NCBI RefSeq assembly: GCF_030463565.1
Contig: NC_134643.1
Span: 40,152,221 to 40,216,220, forward strand
Source: Pelecanus crispus
Taxonomy: Eukaryota > Chordata > Aves > Pelecaniformes > Pelecanidae
Reading direction: 5' to 3'
Length of the DNA: 64,000 nucleotides
Under the pieces are notes generated by a model that made no database searches, was not told where the DNA came from, and was given only the letters and a program-made list of their open reading frames with translations. Numbering within the stretch: position 1 is the stretch's first letter; each line of letters opens with the position of its first letter. The position numbers were made by a program, and so were the translations under genes. Below, piece after piece: positions 35,721 through 50,870 of the stretch.

Positions 35721-38700
35721 AGCAGTGAAGTCGTAGACTTCTGTGACTGGCAAACACAATGTCTGAAAGAGGAAAGAGAAACCCCAAAAGCCGGAGTGGG
35801 AGTGGCATTTAAGGCAGTTAAGTGAGTACCACCAGTCTGGGATCAACTGAGGAATAAAAGACCATAAGCAGGTGGTTATCAGGTCGTGGAGATGTCTTAG
35901 GTGCTGAAGCTTCTGAAGCCAGAGATTGTGATAGCAGTGACACCAGAGACACAGAGGAATCTGTATTTTTGCTGCTTATTTCTACATGCACCTCACCTAT
36001 ACAATACTTTAAAAATAGAATAGATTTTAAACACTGAGAAAAAAAATGGAATTTCTCTTAAGTCTCAATCTAAAAATGACATAACAGGGATTTAAAATTG
36101 AAATCACTAGTCCATATTTGAAGGACAGATAAAATTGCTAACCTTAAGTACTCATGGATGAAAAAAAATTGGTTCACATTAATATCAAGCTTATGCTTTA
36201 CTGTGCTTGCACTTGTACATTTAAACAGGGGTTTTTTTTACATTTAAAACTACACTATTATGTTTACACTTTTACATTTAAAACAAATATGCACAATGTC
36301 ATTGAAAACATTCTGCAAGTCTGGGATCTTAAACTAACATTCAACTCCAGATTGAGCAGAACTAGTGAATTCTGAATCTGATTCTCTTCTCAGATGGCTA
36401 TCAAGGAAAAGTACCTGTAAACCCAGTGGAACTGCATCAATGTGAAATAGATGTGAGTGAAAGGAGAGTCAGTTCTTGACATCCACAGAGGATGGTTGTA
36501 AACAAGGTGTCAACACATTTCCTCCTGATGCTGATAGGAAGGCCTTGTTAACACAGTGTGATGACACTTGAATTGTCATGAAGCCGGGTTACTCATTTTC
36601 AGCAGAGGACAGATACATCAAGATTGTAGACAGGATGAAAGTAGAGCTATATCTGCTTATAGTCATGCGTGACCAGCTGCTCTGAAGCAGTAACAACTCT
36701 ATGCGTGGAAGCAGTGCATAGAAGTGATGAATGTGTATAGGAGTCCACAATTGGAGCACATTTAAATATTGAACACAGGCTAAACAGCCTGGAGAACTGT
36801 AAGTCTTTTACAAAATTGATATTATAATGGGGAAATGGCTGATAGTGTTTTGCTTATGCATATAGAATGGTTATCAAGTATTTACACAGTATTGTACAAA
36901 AGCAGTAAGACTGGAAGAGTAGGTTTAAATGAAATGAAATGTCCCAGATAGCTTGTCCCAGAAAACCTACCTCAAACTTTAGATGCAATATGCCTAGCCT
37001 GAAAAACACAGAGGAGAGATAAAAGTCTTCACAAACTTTGGCAGAAACTTCATGCACAAAACCAGAAAGTTAAAGTTTTAACAAACGACTGCTGGTTTGT
37101 GAACACAGGGCTAATGAACATACTGGCAGCTTTACTGAAGAAAATACATCCAGCTAAATATACACTGTGATATCAAACTCCCAGGCTAGCCTACTGAAAA
37201 CCTCTCATTAGTTTAAAAAAATTTACAGTTTTTACAAGGCTGTATGCTAAGAACTGCTTTATCCTGCAAAAAGCATTGCTAAATTTGTTCTAATCTTGGA
37301 GATCTAATTCTGTGAGGAACTGTTACATTTTCATCTGGAAGGCATTTTGTTATGTCATTCATATAGTGCTGGAAACAGTGCCATTTTCTAGTGTCACAAG
37401 CAACCTCCGAGCCAACAGCAGAGCTATATTTGGAAACATTTTTGATTTGCAGACTTTATTTTATGTCATCCATGAAGCACAAGAAGGAAGATACCACTGT
37501 CCTAAACAAAAATAAAGCAACCTTTTCCTTCAAACTGCTGTTTGAAATTTCCTGATTCATGCACTTGCAGAGCAAGACTGGACATAGTATGGTCTGTTCA
37601 CTACAAAGGAAAGTTACCTGGTTTTAGCCTATTGAATCTCTGGAGATATAACCACAAAAAACTGTCTTAAATGAGAAAAAAAAAAAAAAAGGCACTGGTG
37701 AGGTACTCTAGAGGTGCCCATGTCTCTTCTTTGATAAGGGAAGAAAAATAAAAGATTAATTTATACAGGGAACCAAACTTTAGGTTGGTTAATGTTGGCA
37801 GAGAGGACTACTGCTACTGATGACTAAAACTGCAGCTCCCCCAGCTCTGTATCAGGAAGATACAGGATATAATCCATGCAAACTTTTGCATTGTTTTTCA
37901 ACAACTCAGAAGCAATCAAAGTAAAATTATTTCCTGCAGAGGAATCTGGAAAGAACCTGGCTCTCAGTAGATGGTGTCCACAATAGCCTGTAACTGTGAC
38001 ATTCCTAGAAAGTGGTTGCATAAAGTCACAAGGCTGAATTTTGCCTATACCCAACTTTTTATACTAAATAGTGCCAAACATTTTTGCTTTATAGAACTAA
38101 TATCAATTATTATTCAAACAGGCTCTTTCCAGTCACGTTGTTGCTTGGAGCTGTGTCACTTTGTGCTGATTGACAGACTTTGGCACCAGGAGATCCAAGG
38201 AGAAAGAAATGCCATAGTCAACACTTTTGAGAAAAAACTCTGCCCTGAGATTTGATAGCCATAGCCTGAAGCTGAACCATCATTGCTGTATATGTATCTG
38301 TAATAGCTTAATCAGGCAGATTTTATTTTTGTATGGCTAGCTCCTACTTATTGAACAAATTGAGTAATACATAAAATGGAATTGATTTCCTTGGTAGTCA
38401 CTACTATCATTAGTGTGCCCTCAAGATCCTCTCCATTTTGAAGCGCAACATTCTGATGTCTATCCTATGCTTCTCTAATTTTAGGGCCACACTGTATCTA
38501 CTTCTTCCATGGATAATTTGCAAGTGTGCCAGGCCAAAGCCCCTAGGACTAACCCAATGCTAATCAGAACTTCTGGTCTTCCTGCCCAACTCCAACAGAC
38601 AAAATGACAGAAGGGCAGAACATATTTTTACCTGAATACCAACCATCAGAGCCTATCATGATGTGCATTGGAGGAGAACTTGCTATGTGTCATAGAATGT

Positions 38701-41700
38701 AGTAGCAGCAGTCAAGCAACTTCTGTGTACCTTTGGATAACAAGGATGGCTGCCTTGGTGTGCCCCCAGCTTGACGTTCCTGTCCAGAGACATCTTATAT
38801 CAGAAAGTCTGGCATGCGCACTGTCATAAAACAAGGCCTTTCAAGCTGTGCACCTCAAGACTGAAATTCCCAGCTATGTTTTGGTCTTTAGCCCAAAAGC
38901 ACATCCCTGGAGACTTTCTGTGCCCATCTGCTAGAATGCTGCCAGAGCCCTTTAGGGCTGAACAGCCATGCCCTACTCCCCTGCCAAGCCTGGACAGACC
39001 TGGCCAGACTCAATCAGAAACAATCAGACCCTCTAAGAACAAGTGTAAGACTCCCTCAGGAGAACTCTGGATCTTCTTCTCATGTGACAAGTACCCCTCC
39101 TGGTGTGTTAGCATGCATTGTGCTCTGTTCCGGCTCTCAGCCTTGCCCCAAGGTGTGACAAGCTCTGGTGGGAAGCCAAGCAGATGCTGGTGCCTTTCTG
39201 GATCTGGGGGTCTGCTGATGCCTGGCCCATTGATAGGAAGAGAAAAAGCCTGAGCAAGCAGGACACTGTGTTGTTTTTCTTTATTTCCCAGTAAATGCCT
39301 GAATAGCCAATACCACATTGTTAATTTGTAACTACTTCCCCTGAAATGCATTTGTAATTTTTGTAATACGCACATTTGTTTCTCTTCTTCACGTATCTTT
39401 TTACAATTCATGTTTCCCTAGTATACCCATGGATACATGCAAGCCTAACTCTTCACATCCTGGCTGTGACAAGAGGTCTCAATAAGGTCATAAATAATGA
39501 TTATAGCCTCTGTGAGGTTCTTTCTCACTTCCATGGTTGTGTGAAGTCAAGTGAAGTGGCGTCAGTGTACCTTGCCTGGTCCCATTCATATCCACAAACA
39601 CGGGCAAGCAATTTTGGTGTGTTAATCTATTTTTCCCCTGTGAAGCACTTGGTTTTGAATTTCACCCTTTGTTAGTCTGCATTAAAAAATGCTTCTGGAA
39701 GCATAAAGGGTAAATATTCACTATTTTTATTGCTGCTGCCTCTTTTGATTGTTCTTAGTTTGTATAAGCCTATAGAAAATGTTTTTCATGTATCCTGGTA
39801 CGGCTATTTACCTAAAACTACCTCGATGTTATATAGAGCTTTTTCCAAAAGCAATGGAAAAAAGCCACAAGAACAGAGTATTTACTTAAATGCATTCTGA
39901 TTGATGTTCTGGTGGGCCCTATTCTGTTTGGAAAGATTTGCTTTCCTCTCATTGGCCGGAATTCTTTGAATGTACATCATCCAATTACATAGTTATATCA
40001 TGTACATCTCATATTTTATGCCTGTACTCTCAACAGCTTTATAGTGTGACTGTGATATATTAAATATCACATAAAATAGATACTAAACAGATACTTTATT
40101 TTGTACAAACAAGAATTTTATTTTACTGGTGAGGTAAACTGATTTAAAGAAAAATATATCTAAACTCTTAACCTGGGCAATACAGAATTTATGTATTTTT
40201 CACTGTTCGGCCCCGAGCATCAAACAAGTGAATTGACTCACTTTTTAATTTACCATTGCACTGTGAAAAGTATTTTGGAATCATCCTGGAAAAAAAAAAA
40301 TCCATACTAGTCACTTACGTTTACCTGAGCATAACTCACTTCATCCAAAAGAATCCAAAGGCATTTCAGAAGATCCAATTCTATTAACATAGTTACATGA
40401 ATAATCTTACTGGGCTTGGTTTTGCTCTTGCCTTTCTGTAGCTGTTTTGGTCTCTGGCAGAGGCTGCAAAGTCCTTCTCCTCTGATCTGGGAGTATTTTA
40501 ATGTAGTACCTAAAACCTCCAATGCTGTTGTCATTAGAAAGAGTAGCACAGTATCCCTGACAGAGTAAAATGGAGTAGGATCAGTCCTGAAAAATGTGAA
40601 GCACAGAATGGAATCAGTTGGTTCTAAATTGCAGGGAAAACACCGTGTACACATGCAGAATATAATGAGCATTTTTGCCATAACTCTATCCAAATAAAAT
40701 AATCTTTTCCAGCTGCATGATGCTACATGTAAAGGCAAGGTAAGTTAGCTTTGATATCAGGATGAAATTAGCTACAATATCAAAAATTTCTTTTGAAATC
40801 GAGGTAAGGGTTACAAAAATAAATGAGGTTATGCTCAGAAGTAAATGGCTAATAGCACTGGGAGGCAAGATTTGTGTCTCTATTGTTACTTTCTGAGTTA
40901 CATGTTTATTTTCTGCTACAGATGGTGAAATATAATCTAGCAGTGAGGCAAATTTAATTAGGTTTTTTGGGTTGGTGTTTTTTGCTTTTTTTTTGCCTGT
41001 GTCATTTTTCTCAAGAATCAAAACAACCTGATTTTTGCAATCAAGGGGAAGAATGTCAGGCTGTTCTATGCAGTAGCAATCACAATACAAATTGCAGGCA
41101 GCAAACAAAATCTGACTTGTGAGGTCCAGGAGTGAGGACTGTTAATGTCCATTCTGAAAAAATACATATATTCGGCAATATTTTATTAATTGATCTTGAA
41201 ATATTTATTATTTTTATTGAATGTATACCTCATAAATCTCACTTTCTATCTACTGACCACACACAAATGATATGCAACATGAATGCGGGGGGAGCCTGAG
41301 CCTTTGATAATCTAGGTGGGGAGCTGAAATTTGCTAATAGAGGACACTCAGTTCTGACATAAAATGCTTCAGACAAGAACTAATCGCTAGAAGTTGAAGC
41401 TAGACAAATTCAGACCAGAAATAAAATCAAAGTATTGTAACAATGGGGACAGTCGCTCAAGTTCAACACACAGGGCATTTGATGAATTATCCACCACTGG
41501 AAATATGATTTTTTTTTTTTTTTTTAAAGATATGCTCTATTTCAAGTACTGATGTGGGGTTTAAAGAAGGATTTTTCTTTAGTGAGTCCTAAGGCCTGTA
41601 CTACACAGGACTTCAGACCAGGTCATCACCATAGAGCCATCTGAACTTAAAATCTATGAATCTGCATGCTGAAACAGCTTTGAGATCAGTGTGCAGATGA

Positions 41701-44700
41701 GCGCTTATCCCAGGTAGATGCTGAGAGTTCTGGGGTAATTTACATTTTGACCCATTTCCCAGATTTAGAGCTTCTGCTGTAGAATACTCTCATGACCCAC
41801 TTTTGCAGTTGTCTCCATTTCTGACAATAGCTGCATTTTCTCATATCCTTTTCTCTTGCTTGCAGTCGAGATGTTGTTGTGCAAGGTGAACTTTGAAAAG
41901 GCAGTCTAGATTCAGAAGCTGCTCTTCAGCTGTCTAACAAGAAAAATGCCTGCAGGCTGAAAATAGAACGGTTAATCTAGATCCGGCTGATAGATTGGTT
42001 ACACTAAGGATATCTTAGCTGATCTTCAAATACAGAACAAGGACAAGACTCTGATAAAAGAGCATTGATTAGGAAAGCTTGCAAGGTGAAAGAAATGGTA
42101 ACAGAGAGGAGATCAGAGTCACCAGGTACCACAGACTTGACTAATTTTTGTCTACAGCTATAACAGCTCCCCCTTCACCATCTTGTTAGATGTGTGGGGT
42201 TTGTAGCTTTTTGACAGATGGGCTAGAAAGACAAAACCTACAGGAAGATCTGAATTGCCAAAGAGAGCTGAGACCTTTGTGTGTCACTCGTGTGTGACTG
42301 GAGAGTCCTGGAGATCCAAATAATTCATTTCCTTTACATCAAAAGTGAGAATGAGTCTCACCAGCCCATTCTCACAGCTCGTAGTGTTTAGGACATCAAT
42401 CCATTCTTCTGCAGTCAAGGTCATAATTTCTTTTTGAAGAAGTTGTTTGTGCCTGCCAGATTCTTTCATATTGCGTACGAAAAGGGTACCCCATATGTTG
42501 TGAAAATTCTGCAGGAACCGACAGATTCCTTGGTATTACTAAATGGAGTAAGAAATGTTAACTGTAGTACTCAGTCTATTTACCCACAAAGAGCTCCCTC
42601 TTCCCAGAGCTCTGCTGCACAAGCATGTCCATCTATCCCTTCAGTCCAAACCTCCCCATCCACACTGCACTGACTTGATACTCGCAGGCCATGGCAAATA
42701 CTGAATTCCCTAGTTTCCCTCTCAATCTCAACACATCCTTCTCCTTACCACACTCTTCCCCTGCTCCTGGCTCCCGGCACTGTCTACAACAGCATCAAAG
42801 ACTGCAAAGGCTCAAAAATAAAAAAGATCAGGCAATGACAGCCTGAGGGGTCAAAGTCACAGACAGTTGAGGGTGGGAGGAAAGGTTAGGGCTTGTCATG
42901 GATGTGCAAAGATGCTCTCTGCACAGCACTGCTGAGGAGGGAGCCCCATGGAGGCTTGCAGCATGCATGTTATCCTTGCCCAGGGCCCTGCTGAAATTAG
43001 CGTCAGTCTCAAAGGAAACACGCAACCCTTAATGATACAAAGCTAAATTTTTTGCAAGCACAAACTATATGCGCTATGAACCAATCATTAAGTGGATATC
43101 GAATCACTGATTTGAAACAGATTTTAAAGATGAAGATTTTAGAAAGGTAATTTTGTTGATCGTGTGCAATATCATGGGGACCAGCACAGCAAAGTCGTGT
43201 TTCCTAATTAGAGCTGGATGAAGAGCACATTTGTTTAAAGATCTACGAGGACTGTGCTGGTACTGAGCATTCCCATTCGGGGCACAGAGAATTCCGTGTT
43301 TGCCATAAGGTCTGGTACTTATGAGTCAGTCTCATACCAGGTCCTTCTTCTGCTATGAAAAAAGCAATGTCAGGATGTTCTGTCTACTTCCCTGGGATCT
43401 GTATCAAAATGGAAATTACCCTCAAAATCACTTAAAGAGATGAAAATGGCAGTTTTGACATTTTATGAGCCATATGGGAAAGAAGGGCTTAAGCATAGTT
43501 CTTTGGTTTCTTTCTCTCAACTGAAGATGACAGTAGTCTGGTTGTTTTTCAAGTTTCTACATTTGCTGTAACAGTTTGCTTATATCTAGTTAAAAAAAAA
43601 AAAAAAACCAACCAAACCTTGTATGACATGTCTGGCCTAAGCTGACAAGCATACTGCATGGGTGATTTATATTTAGAGCAAGGCCCAGAGGTGTCTAAAG
43701 CAATCTACTTTCAAAAGTAGAAGTTGTCATATTCTAAATCTGCTCTTAAAGAAAACTGGACCTCAGTGTTATTTTCTGGTTAAAATATACAATACTCAGA
43801 AGAAAGGGAAACATTTGAGAACAAACATGTGATGTCCGGAGTTTAGTGAGACATCCTGATGCTTTATACTCAGACATGAATGGCCAAAACAATTTTGGTT
43901 TAATCAGTGAGTTGTGTGAATGGCGTTTATGCAACTGATGGACATTCTTACACAAGTTACTGGCAAATGCATTGATTGTTGAAGGCTGGCTTTTTGGGAA
44001 TTACCTGTGCCTTCTTCCATGTGATGCTCATGGCAGAGGTGCTGTATTATATGCTGTTTCGTAAATTGATGTCTTCCTCACAGCTGCTGGAACCACAGCA
44101 TGTCCCTAGGGTGTGTTCTCTGCCTAAGCCCCTGTCTTTTGGAGCTACTGTCATTTCAAAGACTTCACATCACAGTGCTTGGCGAAGATGGGAAATGAAA
44201 AGGTTGCCTTGTGGGAGATTTGATTGCCCAAGGTTAACTTTTGAGGTTGTTTCCCAAGCAAATGTTTCTTCTCAACTGGAGTTGTGTTCAGTGATTGTCA
44301 TGTTTCATGGCTGAGATATTCTGTTGATCTTCCAGTTATCCTCTCATGTAGATTTTTGGGAATTTTGCTCCACAGTAGCAAAGAAAGTGTTCAAAATTTC
44401 ATGAGGATAGGTCAAAATAATTTGAGGAAGTTTCTTTATCTCTCCATGCTAATCTGCATAGCAAAATTCTAAACATTTATGGCTTTGTCTGTAAAGACCA
44501 TGAAGCAGTAAGGTGTTGTGCCTGATGTTGATGGCCACTATGAACGGCCTTTTTGTCAAACAAGTTCCTCTCCACTGCTGTTAGCTCCCTAGAAGTGAGC
44601 ATGTGGGACCTGTTATATCCAACTGATGTTGTTACAACACACTTAATGCTATGATAGTTGAATATCTACCCAGAAGCCTTATCTTCTCAAGCGATCAACA

Positions 44701-47700
44701 TGTTTTGATAATTTAGCTTTCCATTTAAAAAAAGAAATATATACATATATAAAGCAATGACTTTCCTCTGTGCATACTTCTTTGCACTCCAGCTTTCAGC
44801 CTGGAAAAAGAAAACTCTTTTGAACTGAATGCCATGCAAAAACTCTAGAAAATGGGCCAAAAGATTTTGTATTCTTACAGGATTTGGGAAAAGCTGTGGA
44901 GCAGTGCAGAACTTCTACTTTAAGTCTTGGAATCAGCAACTACAACTTCAGCTAAAAGCCAAAAGAGGAAAATTATTTAAAAAAAAAGAAAAAAAAAAAT
45001 CAGCTATCCTTGGAAGAAGTGTTCTCCATTCTTATCTGCTCCTGTGCCTCCAGTTCTCTGGTTTGCTTCCTGTGGTTGTGGCATTCTGCCAATACAGACT
45101 TTCACCTCTAAAATTTTTTAAAAAAAGTTAGTGACACATATTTATACTGAATTACTTCATTAAAAAGCCAGAGAGGAGCATTTGCTTTGAAAAAAAATGT
45201 TTTAACTTTCTTTTTGGCAACATATATATTACTTCAGTGTTCAGTGGCACGCCTCAGGTACTGAAGATGTCTTAGTTAGACCTGTGCTTTAACCTCACAT
45301 CACACACAGCCTGTGTTACCTCTCAGAAATAGACCATTTAGTACATATTCTTGAAACTGCACTTTAGGTACAGTCACCAGTCTGTCACCCCATTAAAACT
45401 TCCAGGAGAAGACACACATTTCTTTTCACAACATCTTTTTGCTGCCTGAATGAATCTTTATTCAGGTTAAGGAATTCATCCCTTTGACAGTGTCATTTCG
45501 AGGTGCCATTAGGTTCAGAAGCTCTGAATTTTTGTCAACTTGCAATAAAGCATTTCTCAGGTATGTGGAGACCATCATGTGATACAGGTTATCGCACAGT
45601 GACAACAAGCTTGGTGTGCCTTACTGAGCAATTTAGGTCCAAGGTGAACATCTTATCCAGAAGGCTAATTGTGAAGATGTCATCGCAACCATGAACACCT
45701 GGCTGTCAGGGTACCACTCATTTTATAGTCCTCCATGACTATAAACAGCATAGCAGTGGAAGAGGAGGACCTCAGCATATGGGAGGAACTCACCCCTACA
45801 ATTGCAGACCGGATAAATCTATCAAGTTGCAGGGGAGGGAAGGAAGGACCTAGAAATAAATGGAAAATGGGATAAAATAAAATATGGATTTAGCAAAAAT
45901 TTATTGACTAATGAGCTTTCAATAAGTCAGTTCCATAGAAAATTTCTTTTTTTATTTACCTATCAGGGCCTTAATTCCCTCGCCAATAGGCTGCCACTAG
46001 TTGGGTGCCTGTTCCCTTGTGCTGCTTTGTGCTGCAGCAACTTTCATGGGTAAGTGCCCCAGCCACAAATTCTGCAGCTGTAGGGGTAGGACTAGCACAG
46101 AGCCCTCAGGAAAGAAACTGAGGAATCGGTGAGCTATTTCCAACCAGGGAAGTCCCTGAAACTTTGCTCAGCCCTCTTAAGCCCACTGATCCTGCCCAGT
46201 CATCCTCTCACACTTCCATCTCTCCTTTCTCCTCCTAGCTGATGCCCTGCAGATAACAGGACTCCAATCTTCAGCCACTCTGATTCCTGGAAGGGAGCAG
46301 CCCTGTGATGGCACAGTTTGTTGGGAAATGGACAGTGTGGCAGTGCAGGGCTGTGGTCTATCTGCAGCCTCCCCATTGACTGAAAGGCAATGCTAGGAGA
46401 GCAAAGACAAGAAGTAGGAGGCAAAAAGTTGACTTAAAACAGGAGAGCACAAGTGGAAGCAGCACTTAATGGAGAGACAGAAAAAAAGACAAAGATCTTT
46501 GACCAGGAAGCTAATGCCAGAAAATAAAATATGATTATGTTTTGCTTCTTAGCTTCATCCTCGTTACTTTATGTGGCTTTCCATAATCTTTTTCATGTTA
46601 TCTTTCCTACCCTATATTGTCGTCCTTTCCTGCCTCTTAGGTATTTACTGCCTGTTTTTCAGTGTGTTTTCTGTTTACAGAAATAGATCATTAGCCTTTA
46701 CAAACTGAAGTTAAACTTTATTTGAAAATACTCATTCTGATTCCAAATACTGGCAAAAACTTTGCACATTGCATGACTGGGGAGATAGAATATGACTGTG
46801 CTGTATGCAACATTCGAAAAATGCTGTTAAAGTCTAACCTCACAGCAATAGTCTTTTTCTTCTTTAGTCTAATTTCTGTAACTCTTTGTCTTTTTGGCCC
46901 AGGGAGTCATGAATTCCTGTTTCCAGCTTCAGCAGCTTGTAGTTTGTTGCACACCTTCAGAAGCTGAAGGTCAAAGGTACTGAATTTTCCCAAATGAGTG
47001 CTTTTGCCATTAGCTTATTGTAAAGAAGGGGACCCTGTGATGACAGTAACTCTTCTTCTCGAAAGAATATGCAGACAACATTTCCAGAAGATGTTCTTGA
47101 GCTGGTCAGCTCGTGCAGGGTGAAATCTCCGGGGTATTCCAGTCACCTGTGGTTTCTGTCTGTCTGTTTTCACACCACTTTGCAGCACACTTTTCCGAGC
47201 ACTGGAATGAGCATTGGCATCTATCTTTTCTGCCACATGTGATTTCCTTTTATGAGCTAGGCACTTATTAGACCCAGCCCCAAATGTTTGACATTACCCA
47301 TTTCACACACAACTATACCTGTTTATAGGGAGTTACCTGTAGTTAGCAACCTCCACCTTTTTGCAAATTAAAATTAAAATGACAGCTAAGCAAATAGCAA
47401 ATAATTTGTTCCATAATTCAAAGCCTGGATCCTAATCACAGGTGGAACTGTGTGTGAGTGGTCCTTCTGAAATCAGTGGGATTAATTTTACGAGTAAAGT
47501 AGCACACATACTGAAGTGTTCCCTTGGGCCTCCTTTTTCTTTTTCTCTATTTGTAGAACATCTGCAGGAATTCTCCTTTGTTTACTTAATTTTCCAAATT
47601 ATACAATGATTTTTTGTTGCAATTTTCTGAACTGACTGTGAACTGTTTGTGTGTTAATGTGCACATCCATTCCTTTGGAAGGAGATTACAAATGATGATA

Positions 47701-50426
47701 GTGAATTAAAGCCTCTGTTTCATTTTCACATAATTTATTTGCTATTTTTCTTCTCTCCCTCTTCACATCTGAATACACACATCCACCAAGCATTCACACA
47801 GCAATCTAAATCAGAGGCTGGGCAACTTAGGGTACTTCCACACCAAAGGACCAGAAGTAAGGTACTGAAGGGGGCATTAGGGAGATAGCGCTTAACCTTC
47901 CCTCCCTGATATAAATATATGCCTGCACATCCTGTCTTTTTACTCAAATATCAGTCTGACCATGCCCACTTAAAATACTTTTTACACTCCTGAGATAAAT
48001 GGAGAAGGGAAAGGAGGTTCATTACTGAAGAAGAAGTACTGTGTATGTTGCACATACCACCCTTAGGAAACATGGCCAGGGGCTCCTCTTATCATGTATA
48101 TTCAACAGACGAAGTCTGTGTTTCCCAAGGTATGTCCATGTAGGGCTTATACCCTGTGAAATGGGGAGCTGAAGAACTCTCCACAGCTGTCTGATACCTT
48201 CAGTGCCCACTTTTGAGCAGAGCCCAGTTTAATTCGGCACATCAGGTTGGTTCTTTTCTTGTTGCCCTAACAAACCTTGATTATATTTTAATGAGAAAGT
48301 TCTTTCCCAGCATGTAGCCTTAAATTTGCTTTTCAGAAGGTGGCTCATGGTTCAACTCTAAAGTCACTATGTAAATCCCGACAGTAGATTATACTAGTTA
48401 ATAACGTAACACTCAGGCCCTGGGACTTAATCTTAATGATTCATTTTCCTTTTATTATTAATAAATTCTGCCCAGAGAAAGCCTGAGTGAGGAAAAGAAC
48501 TTGGTCGGAGTTCTTTCTGGATTCTGAGTTCCTCTGACCCGTTATCTTTTAATTATGTCTCACTTTTGTACTTTTGTAGAGCAGTGATTTTAATGATTTT
48601 AATGAGCTTTATCACAAGTGAGTGAGATACATTTCTCCATTTCAGTGCACCCTGTGAGATACTGAGCTCCCTGACTCAGGGGTGCTGAAACCTCTCAGCA
48701 CCTGACAGAATTAAATCCCAGCTTCTATGAAATGCTGCTGTGGAGAGTAACTGACTCCCATAAACCCTTTAAAGTTAAGTCTCTCTCAGTTTCACATGTG
48801 GAATCGGACAAGCAAAGGTTACCAGGGTTTCAACAGCTGGGACTAACCCTGTGTGTGAACAGCTGGTTTTGAAACTGAGTAGCCCACACAATGAGTGCAA
48901 GAAAGATTACACCGACTTTCTGCAGTGATTTTCAAGGTGGTTAGAAAAGGAAACTGAATTCAGAGAATGACACAAGGTTTAACAAGTTTGCGGTTTCTCT
49001 CTGAAACGGTTTGGTAGAAATCCTAACTATCACCTGTATACTAAACCTGCAGTAACAGTTATTTTATAGGACTTTTTTAGGAAAGACTAACATCCAAGTG
49101 ACATGAGAGCCAGTAGCGATTATCACATTTCCCTTGTTTGCGTAGCTGGGGGAATGGAGGGGCTTCACAGACAAGGTGGGAAGGGTCCAGAGAAGAAGAA
49201 GGGCCAATGACACATACAGCATTTCCTTCTTTTCTTGTTCCAGAGGTTCACTTTTTTTCTGAGTACATAAAGAAGGGTGTGCCAGCAGATGAAAAGAATC
49301 AGCCACCATTAGGCTTTTTCCCTGAGATTAGTTTTATATTAATGCTACTCCACTGACTCCATCAGGATTGCTTCTGCTGCATGAGAGAGGAAAACAGGAA
49401 CCTTTCTCCTCACACTACACGTGCTGGGAGTTTACACAAAGGAATAAGTCTAATGTTCTAATGAATATTAATGCTATAAGAATCCAGAAATTATATAGAA
49501 AATATACAATACAGAGACTTAGAAACATTGGCATGGTCTGGTGAAAAGGGAAAGCATTTTCTTTAATATGCAATTTTCCAGCACTAAAATACAAATATAT
49601 TGTGAGATAAACTCCCGCAAAATAGCTGTAATAGCATAAGAATAAAAAATTACTTGTATGCTCGCAGACTCATAGGATCTCAAGAGTATCTCTTCAGGGT
49701 GTACTCACTGACCACTATAACATCCTTTTTAGTGTCTTAATACTGTAATAGAAGTGGTAACTTATGTGTCCTTAAACAGCAGAAAGAGCAAACGGTTGAA
49801 CACAGAATAAAGCTTAGCCTCAACAGAACACACACTGGAATAAAGGCCAGCAAACATCTGAACCTGGCAAGCCAGTTTAGCTTCATATACCCTCATGTCA
49901 GTATCAATATCTAACTGATCTCTGGCAGTGATTCTCTGCATTCTTGCTCTGAATACATAACCTCATTTTTCATAATTGTATTGAGATACAATTTTATCCT
50001 AAGCTACAGGTGATGCTTTGGTGGGAATTTTTTTTTCTGGGGAGGGCAGAGAGAGGGTGGAGATGCAAACATTATATGTGTACCACACAGTGAAGTGCAT
50101 GTTTGAGAGCTAGTCGAGCCCTGACCTGTGGGCTTTCCATCTGCAATGCTAGCGTTTGTAGGTTGCTGTATTTTGAAGTGTCTACACTGTTCTCAACACG
50201 GTCTGCTGAAAGACCACATTTTAGTGTACACAGTCCTGCTCATGCCTAAATTATCCACAACACATTAATGAGAACCTGGTGCTAATTGTGTTGAGGCCTT
50301 CCTGAGGCAACCACTTACTGGCTTAAGGGTTTACTTTTAAAATGCAGCTTACTGGCTGAGACAACAGGTTTGGACCTATGTTTAATAGATGGTGAGACAT
50401 ATCCTAAGTGTTTTAATGTCTCCAGC
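35721..50426. other. Intergenic, no gene seen
   Basis: About 15 kb of AT-rich, non-coding DNA without a recognised exon. Homopolymer runs occur at 37,676-37,690 (A), 41,509-41,525 (T) and 43,592-43,607 (A). A frame of 160 codons at 38,771-39,253 on + begins with TTG, not ATG, and matches nothing I know. The stretch at about 39,780-40,080 is AT-rich and non-repetitive and could be conserved non-coding DNA. No RNA gene or retroviral sequence was recognised. Confidence 0.5.
47405..47520. repeat. Possible ancient amniote interspersed repeat
   Basis: The words CTGGATCCTAATCACAGGTG, AAATCAGTGGGATTAATTTT and GAGTAAAGTAGCACAC resemble an old dispersed sequence that recurs in reptile and bird genomes (the 'AATGGGATT ... 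GAGTAAAGTA' pattern). The copy is very diverged and I cannot assign a family, so this is a tentative call. Confidence 0.25.
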
Positions 50427-50667
50427 TGTCCTGGTTTTGGCTGGGATAGAGTTAATTTTCTTCCTAGTAGCTGGCATAGTGCTGTGATTTGGATTTAGTA
50501 GGAGAATAATGTTGATAAGACACTGATGTTTTAGTTGTTGCTAAGTCAAGGACTTTTTCAGCCTCCCATGCTCTGCCAGCTGCGCAAGAAGCTGGGAGGG
50601 GGCACAGCCAAGACAGCTGATCCAAACTAACCAAAGGGTATTCCATACCATATGATGTCATGCACAG

Positions 50668-50675
50668 TATATAAA
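50668..50675 (+). promoter_or_regulatory. LTR TATA box
   Basis: TATATAAA lies about 240 bp into the solo LTR. A start site would be expected about 30 bp downstream, at the GATCGC palindrome. The ATTAAA signal lies about 170 bp further on. The truncated copy near 12,950 has a degenerate version of this box. Confidence 0.6.
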
Positions 50676-50870
50676 CTGGAGGGAGTATGGTTGGGGGGCA
50701 GCGATCGCTGCTCGGGGACTTCCTGGGCATCGGTCGGTGGGTGGTGAGTGGTTGCATCACTTGCTTTTCCTGGGTTTTTTTTCTCTCTCTCTGTTTTCCT
50801 TGTCATTACAATTCATTATTATTATTATTATTGCTACTACTACTACTACTATTATTATTATATTTCAATT

